From Takashimella koratensis (taxonomy: Eukaryota; Basidiomycota; Tremellomycetes; Trichosporonales; Tetragoniomycetaceae), in contig BCKT01000015.1 of NCBI GenBank assembly GCA_003116875.1, positions 1 to 64,000 of the forward strand: a stretch of 64,000 nucleotides of DNA, written 5' to 3'. The notes under the pieces were generated by a model. That model saw only the letters and a program-made list of their open reading frames with translations. It had not been told where the DNA came from and searched no databases. The position numbers and the translations under genes were made by a program. Position 1 is the stretch's first letter, and each line of letters begins with the position of its first letter. Shown here in pieces: positions 36,241 through 48,471 of the stretch.

Positions 36241-37723
36241 TTAGATGTGGCCGGCCTTGGACTCAGTGACGGTAGCGGGCGAGTCGGGGGACGGGATAGG
36301 TCCAGGCTCAACGTCACGAGTGTGCGCGCCCTCACCGTGCTTGTGGCCAAAGGGGAAAAGGAACTTCCAGAGCGGTGAGGCGGCCCACAAGGTGACGAGA
36401 GCGAGGACGGGCTGGGTGGCAGTGTCAGTCATGGGAAGATCAGTAGTGATTGAAGAGCCGACGATAACTTACAACAAACTCGAAGACACCAAAGTACGAC
36501 TCGTGGTTCCATGCCGCCTCGTAAGAGCCTGTACAGGGTTAGAGCTACGCACGCGTCGGTCAATAGAGCAGCACCACCCACCTTGACCGCCACGAGCGAC
36601 GCGGAAGACGAGTCGGACAAAGAAGATACCAAACGACGCAAGCTGCTGGTACCAGAGGGGCATGAGGAGCGGGTACTGCTCGTTCGGGTCGGCCTTGGCG
36701 AGGAGCTTCTTGGTGCGTTTGATGATGACGAGCTGGAACGCGGAGACGATGATGATGGTGATCGCCTATAGCCTGGTCAGCCTTGGTCCGCAATCGATAG
36801 GAAAGGAGATAGGGGAGAGGGACTTACCTGCAGGACGTTGCCGGCGAGGAAGACGAGCACGGCGGTCTGCATAGTGTCAGTGGATTATTTTGAAGAGCAA
36901 TGTGGATCCAGAACCTACCGAGAGGCCAAGCGTCGGGGTCGTGTTGGTAAGGTAGTCGGTAGAGGATGTAGCAATGAAGAACTCGCCAGCCATCTGGAGG
37001 ACGACCCAAACGACGTCGAGGACGGTGAAGACTATACAGGTGAGTTAAAGGAAGACAATGGACAGGAAAAGAAGGGGGAGAGGTGAGAGACGAACGGGGG
37101 AAGCGGATATAGAGAGCGGAGAGACATACCAGCGACAATGGAGCGAGCGCGCATGGGGCTGAGGACGTGACCGTTGGGAGTGTACTTGATACCTCGCTGG
37201 ATGTTCTTGTACAACGCTGCGGTCATGAGAATGGTCGCCTGAAGTGGGTTAGCTTGGCTCTTCAATGTGATGTCGATCAGGATGAAACTTACAACTTGAA
37301 TCAAGGCCATGCCGATGAGGAAGCCCATCGCCTGTGTGATGTCAGCAAACCGGATTTGAGAGGTGAGAAGTGGAGAGGTTAGACTCACGCTCCATTCGTG
37401 GGTGTGAGAGTAGAGTCGAGCGCCGTAGCCGAGCATCTCGACGACACAGGAGAAGAAGAACAAGCCGTGGCTGATGAGATGGTATTGGGGGAGCAAAGAG
37501 AGTCAGCAAGGTGACAGACAGACAGCGGGGAAGTCGAGACAACTTACACGCTCCTGACGCCTCGCCTGGTGAAGAGGTACCACAGATGAGGGCCCGCCAC
37601 GATCGCGAATGTAATGATCCCGATAATTCCCATCGCAAGCGAGGGAATGTAACCATAGGGGAGGATAGCCTCGTCACCTGATGGAGGGTTGGCGCCGAGG
37701 TTCGGTCCGGTGTAGTTGCCCAT
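36241..37723 (-). CDS. RTA1-like seven-transmembrane protein (lipid-translocating exporter family)
   Basis: Multi-exon gene, about 330 aa, many hydrophobic helices. Starts MGNYTGPNLGANPPSG (extracellular N-terminus with a possible N-glycosylation site NYT), then YIPSLAMGIIGIITFAIVAG, EMLGYGARLYSH (the family E-x2-G-Y-x2-R signature), ATILMTAALYKNIQRGI, VFTVLDVVWVVLQMAGE (the D-V...Q-x2-G signature), QAITIIIVSAFQLVIIK, and FVRLVFRVARGGQG with the R-x2-F/Y-R-x2-E-like motif. The tail is hydrophilic. Fungal RTA1/RSB1/PUG1 proteins sit in the plasma membrane or vacuole and are tied to lipid, sterol or haem stress resistance; the substrate here is unknown. A GTGAGT donor on the minus strand at 38016-38011 hints at a 5' UTR intron. 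Confidence 0.88.
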
Positions 37724-40700
37724 GGTTGGTGTGAGGGTCGGTGGGTGCGGGTTGTGGATCTGGAGGCAAGAGGAAGCGGTTTGCTCTGGACCGGGGAGGC
37801 GGGGGGAGAGAGGAAGGGAGCCGAGGGAAGAAGGTTGAAAGGTTAGCGAGAAGACAGGGGGGATGGTAGGGGAAGTGAGGGGCAGTGAAGAACACAACGA
37901 AGGAGGTTGACCAACGTCGAAGTGAGACTAGAAGGAAGTAGACGGGGTAGAGTGAGAAACAAGGGGTGGGGAAGGGTTGAGCAAGGTAAGTAGGTAGGGA
38001 GGCAGGGGTCACTCACGTCGACACAGTCGGAAACTCTCAGAGTCTTGGAGAAAAAGAGAAAAGAAGAAAAGGGAGGGGGGATCTCACCAGGGCGTGGATA
38101 TTTATCTCTTGGCCGGTCACTCTCCCCGTTGCCCCCCTTGGTCTCTAACTCTGACACTGGTTCAACGTTTCGCCAGACCTCTCGGGATACCCTGTATCTA
38201 AACTTTCGGCGCCAGACTCGCTCGGGTGAAATCAATCAACCAAAGGGTCCGGGTTCGCCCGTCTCGCTCGCTCATCGGGTCCTCTATTCATCTCGACCTC
38301 GCCCGAATAAGCGTAACGCGAGACCTAATCTGGAGCCCAAGATGAGGAGAGATTGACTGTTGCGCTAAGGCTTCCTACGGCATCGACAGGGTAGGGAGAG
38401 GAAAGGGGAGATTGGATTGGAGAAGCAAGGTGTACCCGATTGGGTCGGGTGAGGGGAGACGTTGCGACGCTACAGGGCTGCGGAGGAGGGGTGGGTCGGC
38501 TACTGCGTGACGGCGGACGAGGGCAGGGGAGGGAGAGAGGTGCGGTGAGCGGCGAGAGATGCCAAGCGGCCAAGTGAATGCCGCGCGGCGAGGGTACGAG
38601 AGGGGCGGGGGCGAGGCAGGAGACGAGAGGGGTTGATGAGCACGGCCGAGACTGGGCGCTGCGGCGGCGTCGAGGGTAGGTGGGGTAGTAGGGGATGGGT
38701 TGAGAGAGCGACGGAGATAGAGTTGGGTTGTGACGTTCCGACAGCGTGTGTGAAGCCAATCTAAGCTCAAGAGAGGGACATATCAGTCCTTTGAGAAATG
38801 CCATCCATCACAACAAAGGTAAGCGTGCCACGTTGGTTCCTGGCAGGGGGTGGGGGTGAGGTGGGGAAAGGATGGTGTCCGTGGCGGTTTAAAGGGGTCA
38901 AAGGAAGGTGTGGCGGAAGGGACCAGTCTCAGTCACGAGCTAAAGCACAATCAATTCATGCCGATCCGTGTGGATGTGGAGGGAGGAAGTGAAGAAATGA
39001 CAAATGACAGAGGGACAGAGGGACAGAGGGACGGGGAGGGACAACCAGTGTGACTTGGGATCGAGACCCTCCTTTGACCCGATCCATCATCACATCAAAC
39101 CATCACTCGGCGCCGCGCTATCTATCACGAATTCCCCACGATCGATCGATACCACGCACTGCGGTGTTTTTGTGTGTGCGTGTATGCTTGTTCAATCTCA
39201 ACACTGCCTCGAGGCGATTGATCGATTGCCTTGGTAGCGCTACAACGACCATCAGTATCGACCTCACCACCTCGTTTCTACCCCCCCCCCCCCCCCGTTT
39301 CCCTTCACGACCAACATGTTGTCGGTGATATCAGGCTGTTTGTGGAGTTGCGTACCGACAGGGGCAAAGGACGGGTTCGCTAGGGGTATCCAGGACGAGA
39401 TCTGACCACACTAACCCATCAAGCCGCAGGGAGGCACATTGGGGAGAGGGACGGGCGAGTTGACAGAGTCAGGGCGGACGAGTCGACCGACTGCCGCCGG
39501 GATTGATGTGGGGAGTAAACAGGGAAAAGGGGGGGAAAGTGCGAACAAGCGGATTGATCAGGGGTTAGCGCGTTGATGGATTGAGATGATGGGCGATCTG
39601 ATTTATCTACCCCTGTCGACCCTATCCCCGGTAGAGACTATGACCTAACGGAGTAATCAACCTAGCTTCAATCAATTGATCTCGGTCGCTTTGATATCCA
39701 CCCTCAGACCATCCCCAACACTCCGCTCCCCTTTGCAGAGACCTAGCACACTTCGCTCCTCTCGGGGCTGTGCGACTGCGAGACCCCTTTCATGGTCCGT
39801 GGTTCTCCTCCGTTCAGATTCAGCAAAGGACGGACGGACAACGGTTCTCGTTCGCCGTCATCGCCGTAGGGCGCAGAGGATTAATCATAGTGGAGCGAGA
39901 TTCTGTCCGTGCAATCAGAACCAATATCGGTGCGAAGACCAGAACCCACACAGAAGGGCGGGCGCAGTGGGGCCTCTCTCTATCATACAAGTTAAATTGA
40001 GACAAACACTTTCTGGGTACACAGACAGGCGCCCACCAAGTCTGGACTTGGGATACGTATGGGACTTGGGGTGTGAGTCGCGATCTCGACGACGCTATGT
40101 AGGTTACGGTGAGGTCTTGGGCCCGTGATTTCCGCGTTTCCAGACTCGATCCGTGCCGACTGGCCCTGGCCCATCTCCGTTCATGCCGACTCTGACAACA
40201 TCGTCCCATCACTGCAGCCTAGCGCTGTCCTGGAATGTGGAACCTTCACCGCTAACACCCCAAACCGCCCTTGTACACCCTGTCATGCCTTGCGTCGGAC
40301 CTGAAATCGCTTCGTGTCCTTTGGATCAACGGCGTAGCGGTGGGGCGTAGAAAGGGCTCCCTTTGTTGCGAAGCGAGACACGGGCGGGGAAGAGATGAGA
40401 GGGGCGGACTTTGATTCGTTAGCCCAGTAGATAGAATGGATCGGGTGTAGTCTCGGAGACAAGCAAAGAGGTCCGAGTGGCTGAAAGGCAGTAGCGAGGG
40501 GTACCTTCATAAGAATTGCAAAAGCCCCCGAGCGGATCTAGACCTAACGATTTAGTCTAGTCAGTTCCGTCGACTTGACGATGAGACAAGTCCCTCCGTT
40601 GCTCCCTTCAAGACCATTCGGCAAAACATCAAGAATTGGACCCATGCATACTAAGACCATGGCGACTGACTACATGTCAATGAAGATTGGCGGACACGAC

Positions 40701-40814
40701 ACGAATTGGCCCAATTTCGATGAGCATGACAAGGACACAAGGACATGAACAGCCAAGAAGATGATGCACCCATCGATCGTGGGTTACGAGGTTTTGAATG
40801 GGGATGGCGTACGA
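37724..40814. other. 3.1 kb gene-poor region
   Basis: Unusually long space for this window. It contains the upstream region of the RTA1-like gene, a short 8-bp tandem (GACAGAGG-like, about 39006-39032), a 16-nt C run (39281-39296), and an isolated ATG with seven sense codons followed by a good donor (38798-38819, GTAAGC) that I could not connect to further exons. No long credible ORF on either strand. It may hold a noncoding RNA, a complex promoter or a fragmented gene. Confidence 0.5.
39281..39296 (+). repeat. Poly(C) homopolymer, 16 nt
   Basis: Uninterrupted run of 16 C within the gene-poor region. It may be G-quadruplex/i-motif prone and is a likely site of sequencing length error. Confidence 0.95.
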
Positions 40815-42624
40815 TCACGACGCCGTTGATCGAGCGGCGAAGAGTTCGTCGAGCTCTAGGTAGCGTTAGCCAACCATTTCGTCGACAAAGATGTCGTAGA
40901 TACCAAGCAGGTAGGTGTATCTGATTATCACCGCTTATCACCTTGGCTGCTGGACTCACCTTTATCCAGATCGTCTTTACCTCTCCGCTCTCTCCTCTCT
41001 GGCCGGTCCCTCCTCTCCCTCCTCTCTCCGTTCCCTTCCCACGCTCCTACCTCCCCTGTCGCCCTTCTCGCCGCCATCCTCTCCAATTCCGCATCCAGAT
41101 CCTCTCTCCCCTTCCTCTCCCTCCTCTCTGGCCTTGCATACGGGCTATCCCTCTCTCTTTCCCTCCCAATCCTTCTTGCGAACTCTCTGCCTTCGCCTGA
41201 AGTCCCGACTCTATCACTGAGACTGCGCACCTCGTCCCTACCCGATCGGCGGGGAGTCAAGCTTACTTCTTTACCCGCGCTCCGACCGTGGCGCTTGTAC
41301 CATTCTGACTGCTTGGCCTGTCGCCGGACCGCACTATCAGTCTCCATAGCGTACCTGATCGTGATACGTTCGTTGGGGTCGATACCTGCGGCGAGGGAGA
41401 GGTTTCGGCTGCTTCCTTGCGCAAGAGGGGGGAGATCGAACCGACCGGCCTCGGAGCTGTGGAGGGAGGAAGAGAACGCGCCTCGACCTTTACGGCGGAC
41501 ACCATTATCGTCGACAACTTCAGCAGAGGCAGACGCATCTCCGCCGTCGATCTCGTCGGCGGCGAAAGAGGAAGTAGGTCGGGGCGGTCGGGATCGGGGC
41601 GAGTCGAAAGATTCAAAGGCTTCGGCAGAATCGAGGTCGTCGGTAGGACCTGCAACGTCGGTGACATCGGCCTCGAGGGGGAGGAGAGAGATGGGGAAAG
41701 GGTGTGCGGAACGTTCAAGCAATGGGTCGTCCCCTTCTCGAGGGTCGAAGCCGGCTTTACTTAGCACAGACAAGCCGATAAGTGTGGCCGAGGCGTCAGG
41801 GAAGACAAGGAGGAGAGTGGTGTCGTTCAGCCATTCAATGCCTGGGAGAGTCAGCATGTCGACTACAGTAGCGTGGAGTCGAGAGAATAGATGATCAACT
41901 GAAAAGAGCCGACTGGCATGATTGTTTGAGATGAACTTTGTAAACGCAAACCCACCCATGACGGCCGCACCGAGCCCGGTAGCCCACGTGAAGACTTTAC
42001 TAGTAGACAAGTGCTTGATGAGCTCGGAAGAGACGAAAAGCGCATTCTCTTTGATTGGCGACTCGGCTTGCGCAGATACAGCGGCTGCAGGAGGTACACA
42101 CGTCAGCGTAAGGTTTGTTGGAAGGTGGGTGGGACAGTCAAGTCCAAATGTTTGGTTGTCGGTACTCACCGAGCCAAGAAGAGGGATCTTGTTTGTCTAG
42201 TTCTTCAGCAAGCTCTGCGATCCGCTGTTATGTTAGTGGATCCCTGTTAGCTCAAGCCACCACATGCTTAGGCCAATAAATAACGAGAAGAAAGGAACAG
42301 AAGCGGTCCAAACCGAATCGAGCCACAACAACTGAGCGAATGAGAAACCTCTCAACTTACCGCATCACCACGAATCCGCCTATGTTCATCATTACGATGA
42401 ACGATCCCTGGACTCTCCTCGACTAGGTATATCTTATTCTTGGCCATGCGACCTAACAGCGTCTGAACATGTTCTGGGACTACCTCTGGTGCCGGGGTGT
42501 AGTCGTCCAGAGGCCGGTCGAGCATCGGGTGGTCTCCGTCTGCATCCGGGGCAGAGGCCGAAGGGACCGGGGCGAAGGCTGGATCAGGGTTGATAGAGTC
42601 GTCGTAAGGAAGTCCACCGTCCAT
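40815..42624 (-). CDS. NCBP3-like (DUF2414) RNA-binding protein with LD export motifs
   Basis: Exon 1 (ATG 42624) encodes an acidic N-terminus MDGGLPYDDSINPDPAF and KNKIYLVEESPGIVHRNDEHR. A small exon (RIAELAEELDKQDPSSWL) follows, then the main exon with a divergent RRM (IEWLNDTTLLLVFPDASATL, preceded by FVSSELIKHLSTSKVFTWA). Downstream is ERITIRYAMETDSAVRR and QSEWYKRHGR, equivalent to the second conserved block of NCBP3/C17orf85 proteins. The C-terminus is Arg/Glu-rich with EDLDAELERMAARRA. A last exon spliced from GTGAGT near 40965 adds ELDELFAARSTAS before TGA at 40817-40815. The LDxEL and ELDELFAAR motifs resemble UAP56-binding peptides. NCBP3 binds capped mRNA with NCBP1 in export; that role here is inferred from family membership. 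Confidence 0.7.
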
Positions 42625-43185
42625 TTTGTACGAGCAGGACGAGAAGAGTGACGATGGAGGAGAGGTGAGAGGTGAAAGGTTGAGACGAGACGAGAAAGGG
42701 TGAAAGGAAAGGTTGGCTGTGGTTTTGTGTTTTATATTCCCACGGTAGGCCAAGGATGATGCTCCACTGCTTTTGGTGCCGTGCCTGACGACGAGCATCC
42801 CTCTCACGTTCCGCACACCACCATTCACTACCTTGCCACCATCAACTTCAACCTCAACCCCTCCCTCATCCTCAACATCGCCATCGAGGTCCTCACCCCT
42901 CTCTACTACTCACTCTCTGTGCATCATCGCTCAGCCCCTCAGTCACTGTTTACTTCTCACAAGTCACTCGACACCCACTGCACCGCATCGTCGTCAACCA
43001 CACTCCCACTCTCCTTTGTAATTCCGCACAACCCCTCAACTAGCAGGTACGTTGATTCCCCTTATACTCCTTCCTCTCATCTCTCATACACATCTTCACC
43101 ACCCTCTCTCCTCGCCCATCCCATTTCGACCTACCGCTGACGATAATCCCTCTCAGCCCACTCACCAAACGACCTCACCCCAATC
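42625..43185. promoter_or_regulatory. Divergent promoter of the NCBP3-like gene and SEC9
   Basis: 561 bp between head-to-head genes. The SEC9 side is strongly pyrimidine-rich. GCAGGTACG near 43043 may mark a 5' UTR intron donor upstream of SEC9. No coding region was seen. Confidence 0.4.
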
Positions 43186-44533
43186 ATGTCCTTCTTCAAG
43201 CGCAACAAGAACGAGCCCCTTATCCCTCCTGTCGCCCCTACGGCGGGCCAACAAGCCGCTGCCCAGCGTCCGGACCCCTATGCCTCCGGTGGCGCCCGTG
43301 GTGGAGGTGGCGGTGGTGGTGCGCGCGATCCGTACGCTGCAGGCGGTGCCGACCCCTACGCCAACGTCCGCGCTGCCGGCGCCGACTCCAACAACCCCTA
43401 CGCGCGCCGAGGCGGGTCCAAGCCCGAAGACGACGCGCAGAGGAACGAGCTCTTTTCGGGGTACACGGGCCCCACACAGGCCCCCGTCGAGAGGAAGTAT
43501 GGGTACGAAGGCAGGGAGCAGGAAGAGGACTTTGATGAGGATGAAGAGACGGAGGGGATCAAGCAAGAGATGAGGGGCCTCAAGCAGGATAGTTTGGCTA
43601 GTACTAGGTGAGTAGGAATGGGTTTGGAATCATGGAGTATGGGTGATGATGGCTGATATAACGGGTGATAGGAACGCGCTCCGTCTCGCTAGAGAGGCAG
43701 AGGAGACGGCTCGTGGAACTATCTCCAAGCTCGCGGACCAGTCCGGTGAGTGCTTGCTCTTGGAGTTGGAGGCTGCCTGAAGAGATGTGGCTGTGGACTG
43801 TACACGAAGACTAGTGTGGGAATCGTTGGGCTCTGAAGTGGTCTTCATCGAGAAGAAATGTCAGAGGCTTCCCGCTTACCCCGCCCAGAGCGCATCGCCA
43901 ACTCGGAGCGATACCTCGACATGGCCAAGGCCAACAACGAGCGTGCCGAGGACAAGGCTGAGGAGCTTCGCCAGCTCAACCGCAGTATCTTCCGTCCTGT
44001 CATTGTTTGGAACAAGGTGAGTCTACGTCTTACCTCTTTCTTTCTACCTCGAGCAAGGGATTGGTTTGGTTTACGGCTACTCTCCACACTATTTGAACAG
44101 AGCTGACCGTCTGCAGGACGCCAAGCGCGCTGCCGAGGAACAAAAGATTGCCGATCGCCACATTATGGAACGTCAAGACCGCATGAAAGCCCTTGGCGAC
44201 GTCTCCGATACCCGCAAGCGTCTTGGCAATGCGACCGGCGGTGTCGGGTACGGCACTGACCGTCAACCTGTCGCAGGTCAGGCTAAAGCACGTGCCGAGC
44301 AACGCCAAAGGTTCCAGTTTGAAGCCACGGCATCCGATGACGAACTCGAGGATGAACTTGACGATAACCTCGATGAAACATTGGAAGTCACACGCAGGCT
44401 AAAGACGTTGGCCACGGCGATGGGAGATGAAGTCTCGGGTCAGAACCAGAGGTTGGGTCGGGTTACGGATAAGACTGAGGATCTCGAGTTTGGGATTATG
44501 AAGAACACTGAGAGGCTCAAGAGGATCAAGTAG
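43186..44533 (+). CDS. SEC9: SNAP-25-family t-SNARE Sec9
   Basis: Four exons. MSFFKRNKNEPLIPPV opens a Gly/Ala/Tyr-rich region with repeated DPYA units. Then the first SNARE helix spans exons 1-3 (IKQEMRGLKQDSLAST, NALRLAREAEETARGTI, ERIANSERYLDMAKANNERAE). A linker follows, and the C-terminal exon carries the second SNARE helix (LDETLEVTRRLKTLATAM, QNQRLGRVTDKTEDLE) ending RLKRIK. There is no membrane anchor, as in fungal Sec9, which pairs with a syntaxin (Sso) and synaptobrevin (Snc) for exocytosis at the plasma membrane. The NPF-type N-terminal motif and acidic stretch EDFDEDEETEG precede the first helix. Confidence 0.9.
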
Positions 44534-45421
44534 GCGTAAAGCTTCGATAATGGTATTGGATCGCGCTGGCTGCTTGGCTTACCCCTCCTTGGGGTTTGAG
44601 CTCGGCCTAGACGCTCCTTTGTCGCCGAAACCGTCTAGTCTCGTATCTCATCGACCACCTCGCACCTAGTTCCTTACCACCATTCTCTCCACTTCCTCTC
44701 CCACCCACACACGCTCATCACTTCATTACTAGTCGCCATCCTCTTCTTGTCTTTAGTTTGTTCTTTATTGTTATTCCCGTCGTCGTCGTCCCCAAAAGTT
44801 GAAAAAACCTTGCCAAAAACATAGTGGACATGTAATCTGTATGCAGCCGTATCGCATGAGCATGAGCAAGAGGTTGGTGCAGTTGAGTTTGCCCGTATCT
44901 CTGGTGCAGCTTGTGCACTAGCATGCGCTCAGAGCGGTGCATAAGTGCATTGTGCATTGTGCAGTGTGCGGTGAGCGTGAAGAGGGCGAGGCGAGGGGCG
45001 TGAGAGACGGTGGTAGCGGTGCAGTGTTAATGGCCGCCGAGAGACCGAGACCGATTGTTCATCTTCCGGTGACCAATCAACCCTTTAAGCGCAGCATCGA
45101 AACCACCCCCTTGACCACATTGTCAACATTTGTGCTCTGTAACATCAGCATCATCACCTCCACGTACTCCCTCGTTCTTCGTTGCCATCAACATAGGCAG
45201 ATATCGAATCTGACCTGCTTCCCGCCGCCTTGACGCCGTTGCAAGCGCCATCTCCGTCGTTGACGTCGTCGTCCACCGAAACGTTTCTTCTCCTTCACCG
45301 ACTTGATCCCGGCTCTGTCTACCTTTGTCCTACCTCTTCTTCTCCCTCACAACACCATCAGTCACTCCTCTCCTCTCTCATCTCTCATCTCTAACCTTCC
45401 CTTCCTACCACTACACCCACC
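44534..45421. other. Intergenic region between SEC9 and the arrestin-like gene
   Basis: About 0.89 kb. It includes short TGCATTGTGCA-type repeats near 44945-44965 and a long pyrimidine-rich leader (45300-45420) just before the next ATG. No supported gene was seen. Confidence 0.5.
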
Positions 45422-48178
45422 ATGGCGGGCCCACCTAGCATACCCTCGGTCACACCTGTTGCCTCCACCTCAGCCTCCACATCCACGCCGCTAGCCCATC
45501 CTCAGCCTGGCGTACCAGAAACAGCGGCCACAGCAACCGACCTCCCGCCGACGTACGCACCGACTCAACCGCAGATCCTCGTCGCGCCGCTTCCCGACTC
45601 GCCCAGTTTTTTCTGGGGGTGCACGGTGCAAGGAGAGATCTTCGTCAAGGGTCTGGGCGAGGGAGGGAGTCGAGGTGTGCAGAGTCTGTAAGTGATCATT
45701 TCATCGCGACTTCAAGACCAGTGATATTCATAGAGGGTTGCAGGTGTAGAGAGGAGCAAGGTCAGAGACCCAAGGATAATCCTGACTCTACACAGGTCGG
45801 TACAGCTCAGCGTGATCGACTCGTTGCCTGGCGAACCAGCAGTCGAGCTTGAACCCTTTCCTTTACACACTATCTGGCCTTCACACCAAATCAATGGTGA
45901 ACCTCTCTCTCCGGTGGACGCTTCCTCATCCGCCTCTCCTACGCCTTTCCACTCGATGCACCGCTTCTGCATCCCTCTTCCCGCCTCACTCTCGGCGGCT
46001 CCCTCCTCCGCCATCCCAGGTACACTCGACCTCTCCGTATTTGGCCGGGGCGAGATCCGGTGGTCTCTCGCCGTCCTACTCACTCTCTCCTCCGGCGAGG
46101 TGGTGCGTGAGACCGTCCGGATCGAAGGTACCCCACAAGAGCTCGGAGATGTCGAGGAGCCCACGGGCGAGGTCGAGCAGGTTCTCGATCGGTCAGGCGT
46201 CCGTGTGAGGCTGTTGTTGGATAAGGACAGACCGAGACTAGGCGAGCTAGTTCGGGCAGGTGTGGAGGTGCGACCAAAAGAGCGAACGGAGAAGACGGGA
46301 CTGGCTGGACTCGTTGCCCAGCCTGGACCCGCAGAGACGCTACGACCTCTCCGCCGAGTCCGGGTCGAGCTGTTCCGACGAATCGATTTCACCCCTTCAG
46401 GCCCATCATCGTCCTCCCCGATCCCGCCGGTCCTTACCCTTCTGCATAGCTCTGGCAAGTCACTTCGATACCCTGGCGCCGGGCACGCCCCTCTTCGCGT
46501 CCTCTTCACACTCCGTACCGCTGGCGCAGGCGCGGGCGCAGGTGCCGACCCCACATGGGGGGAGATCACCTCAGGAGCAGCGTACCACCGCATCACCTTC
46601 TTCGTCCGTGTGACCCTCGGTTTTGGCGCCACCGTCGATCCTGGGAGCCTGGACCTCTCAGGCGTAGGTGTGGGCGCATCAGGCGCGTCGAGCAGTGGAG
46701 CCGCGGGGATGGGTGGAGGTGCGCCTCAGAGGGACTGGGTAGTCGAGCGCGCGATCACGATTAGACCAAGGCTGTGGGTCGAGCCGACCGAAGTCTTTGT
46801 GGAAGGAGGAATGGAGCCGGCCTCGTCAATGATGACGGTGGATGGGGTGTTGGATGACGAGCGGGCAGCGTATAGGCTTAAAGGGAGAGACGTAGTTGGT
46901 GAGACTGGGACGTTCCGACCTCCTACAGGCGAGGATGGAGCGTTGGCCCCGCCGCCGCCATTTGCCGAAGCTGGGCCATCGCACTCTAACGGCGATATGG
47001 AGATGGACAATGACCGCCCACCACCACCTCCACCGCCCCCAGTCCGCAGCGAGCAATCACCCGGTGTAGCAGCTAGAGTGGATTGCCTTCCGAGTTTTGT
47101 CGAGAGTCAGGCCCAGATGCGGTCAGGACACGCACCACCAGTCGCCAATGCGGTGATGTCGACAAGGTTGACACCGGCTATCGGAGACACCGAGGCGTAC
47201 GAACAGCCCCCAAGGCCCGTCTCGCTCGACGGGGAGCTGGGCACGTGGATCGAGGTGAGTCAATGGGAACGAACCAAGCGCAGATAGGGATGACTTGTTG
47301 AGAGTGCGAATTGGTGCTGACAAAGGGACATAGTATGATGGGTACGAGACATTCTCAATGGCACCACCACCTGCGGCGGCGTCGTTTGGAGTCGACAGTA
47401 TTATGGACCCTCCAAGAGAAGGGGACGAGGACGCGAGGAATGTGGTTGGTGGGATGGTCGCGAGGCTGGGGTTGTCGTCGGGGTCAGGATCAGTGCAGCC
47501 GGGTGATCTGATGGCACAGCTTGGTCTGGGTGAAGGCTCGCGAGTCATTGATCTTCAGGTGGGTCACAGTTCTCTCCCTTCCTGGTTCACTAGAACCTGA
47601 CTTCAATATGATCAACTGACACATTACAGGACGACTTGCCTCCCGGGATTGACGAGCCTTCCCTCCCTGCTCTTCCAGGCTTCAACCACACTCGATCCTT
47701 TACCCGCTCTCCACCATTTACCGGCGGCGTCACTGAACCCGACCACCTCCTGCCCCCGCCTTCTCCCCCTCTCCCACCTCTGCCTCCTCCCGAGTCTCCA
47801 CACCTATTCACAGTCAACCCCGACCTCGCGGGCGTCAACCGAGACCTGCCTCCTCTGCCCCCTCCCGACGCTCCAAGGGGGAGCATGGACGTGGATATCG
47901 GTGTCGGCGCAGGCTCTGACCGGCCTCCGAGCTTTGCAGCGTCCGAGGCGGCCGTAGCTGCCGGCGGAGTGGCTAGGTCCCGCGCTGCTTCGGCACAAGG
48001 TGGGAATCATGGGCTGGTCCTCCCCTTAGCGCATGGGATCGCTCATGGGCTTCCTCATGGTCAGAGCCAGGTAGGCCAGATTCAAGGTCAAGGAGGGGCG
48101 TCGGTGCCCGAGAGCGAAAGTGGAGATGCCCCGCCAGGTTATTTTGGAACAGGCGGTGGGCCGCCTGCATATAGCTAG
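45422..48178 (+). CDS. Arrestin-like protein with PY motifs (putative Rsp5 adaptor)
   Basis: Four exons, about 835 aa. The start MAGPPSIPSVTPVAST is followed by LPPTYAP, then a beta-rich region over exon 2 (FFWGCTVQGEIFVKG, GTLDLSVFGRGEIRWSLAV, LSSGEVVRETVRIEGTP, RPLRRVRVELFRRIDF, YHRITFFVRVTLGFGA) that resembles the two-lobed alpha-arrestin fold. The rest is Pro-rich and disordered, with poly-Pro stretches, ending DAPPGYFGTGGGPPAYS. PPTY, PPGY and PPAY are classical PY ligands for Rsp5/Nedd4 WW domains, which suggests an adaptor for ubiquitylation of membrane transporters. The arrestin assignment rests on fold-like beta patterns and PY motifs, not on a strong signature; a generic PY scaffold is the alternative. 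Confidence 0.5.
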
Positions 48179-48471
48179 GATGGGACTGGTAGCAGTGGAG
48201 AAGAGCGTCGAGTGTTGATGTAGTCACTCGTTGGCTGATACCATCTACCAAGCATGCATTCTTATCCCTGTCTAGGATGTTGATACGAAAGCACAGGTTG
48301 TATAGTGGTGTTCAAAGTGCCACACTCATTCTCCATCTCCACCACGTGGTTAATCCCGTTCTCTCTTGACCCTACCCACCCTTTCAGCCAACGACGACCT
48401 CTGCATTTCACTCGTCTCTCCGTGCATCTCAACATCCACCCTTCACCAACAGCAACACCCACCCACTCAGC

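Noticed and set aside
38325..38804. 159-codon minus-strand frame in the gene-poor region
   Set aside because: Pro/Ser/Arg low-complexity, no motif and no splice partners; likely chance.
40460..40520. Possible tRNA (box A-like GGTCCGAGTGGCT)
   Set aside because: No box B sequence (GGTTCGANTCC) at a fitting distance and no acceptor-stem pairing seen.
45712..46632. 306-codon open frame antisense to the arrestin-like gene
   Set aside because: The opposite strand has coherent splicing and PY motifs. This frame is Arg/Ser-rich, as expected of an antisense shadow.
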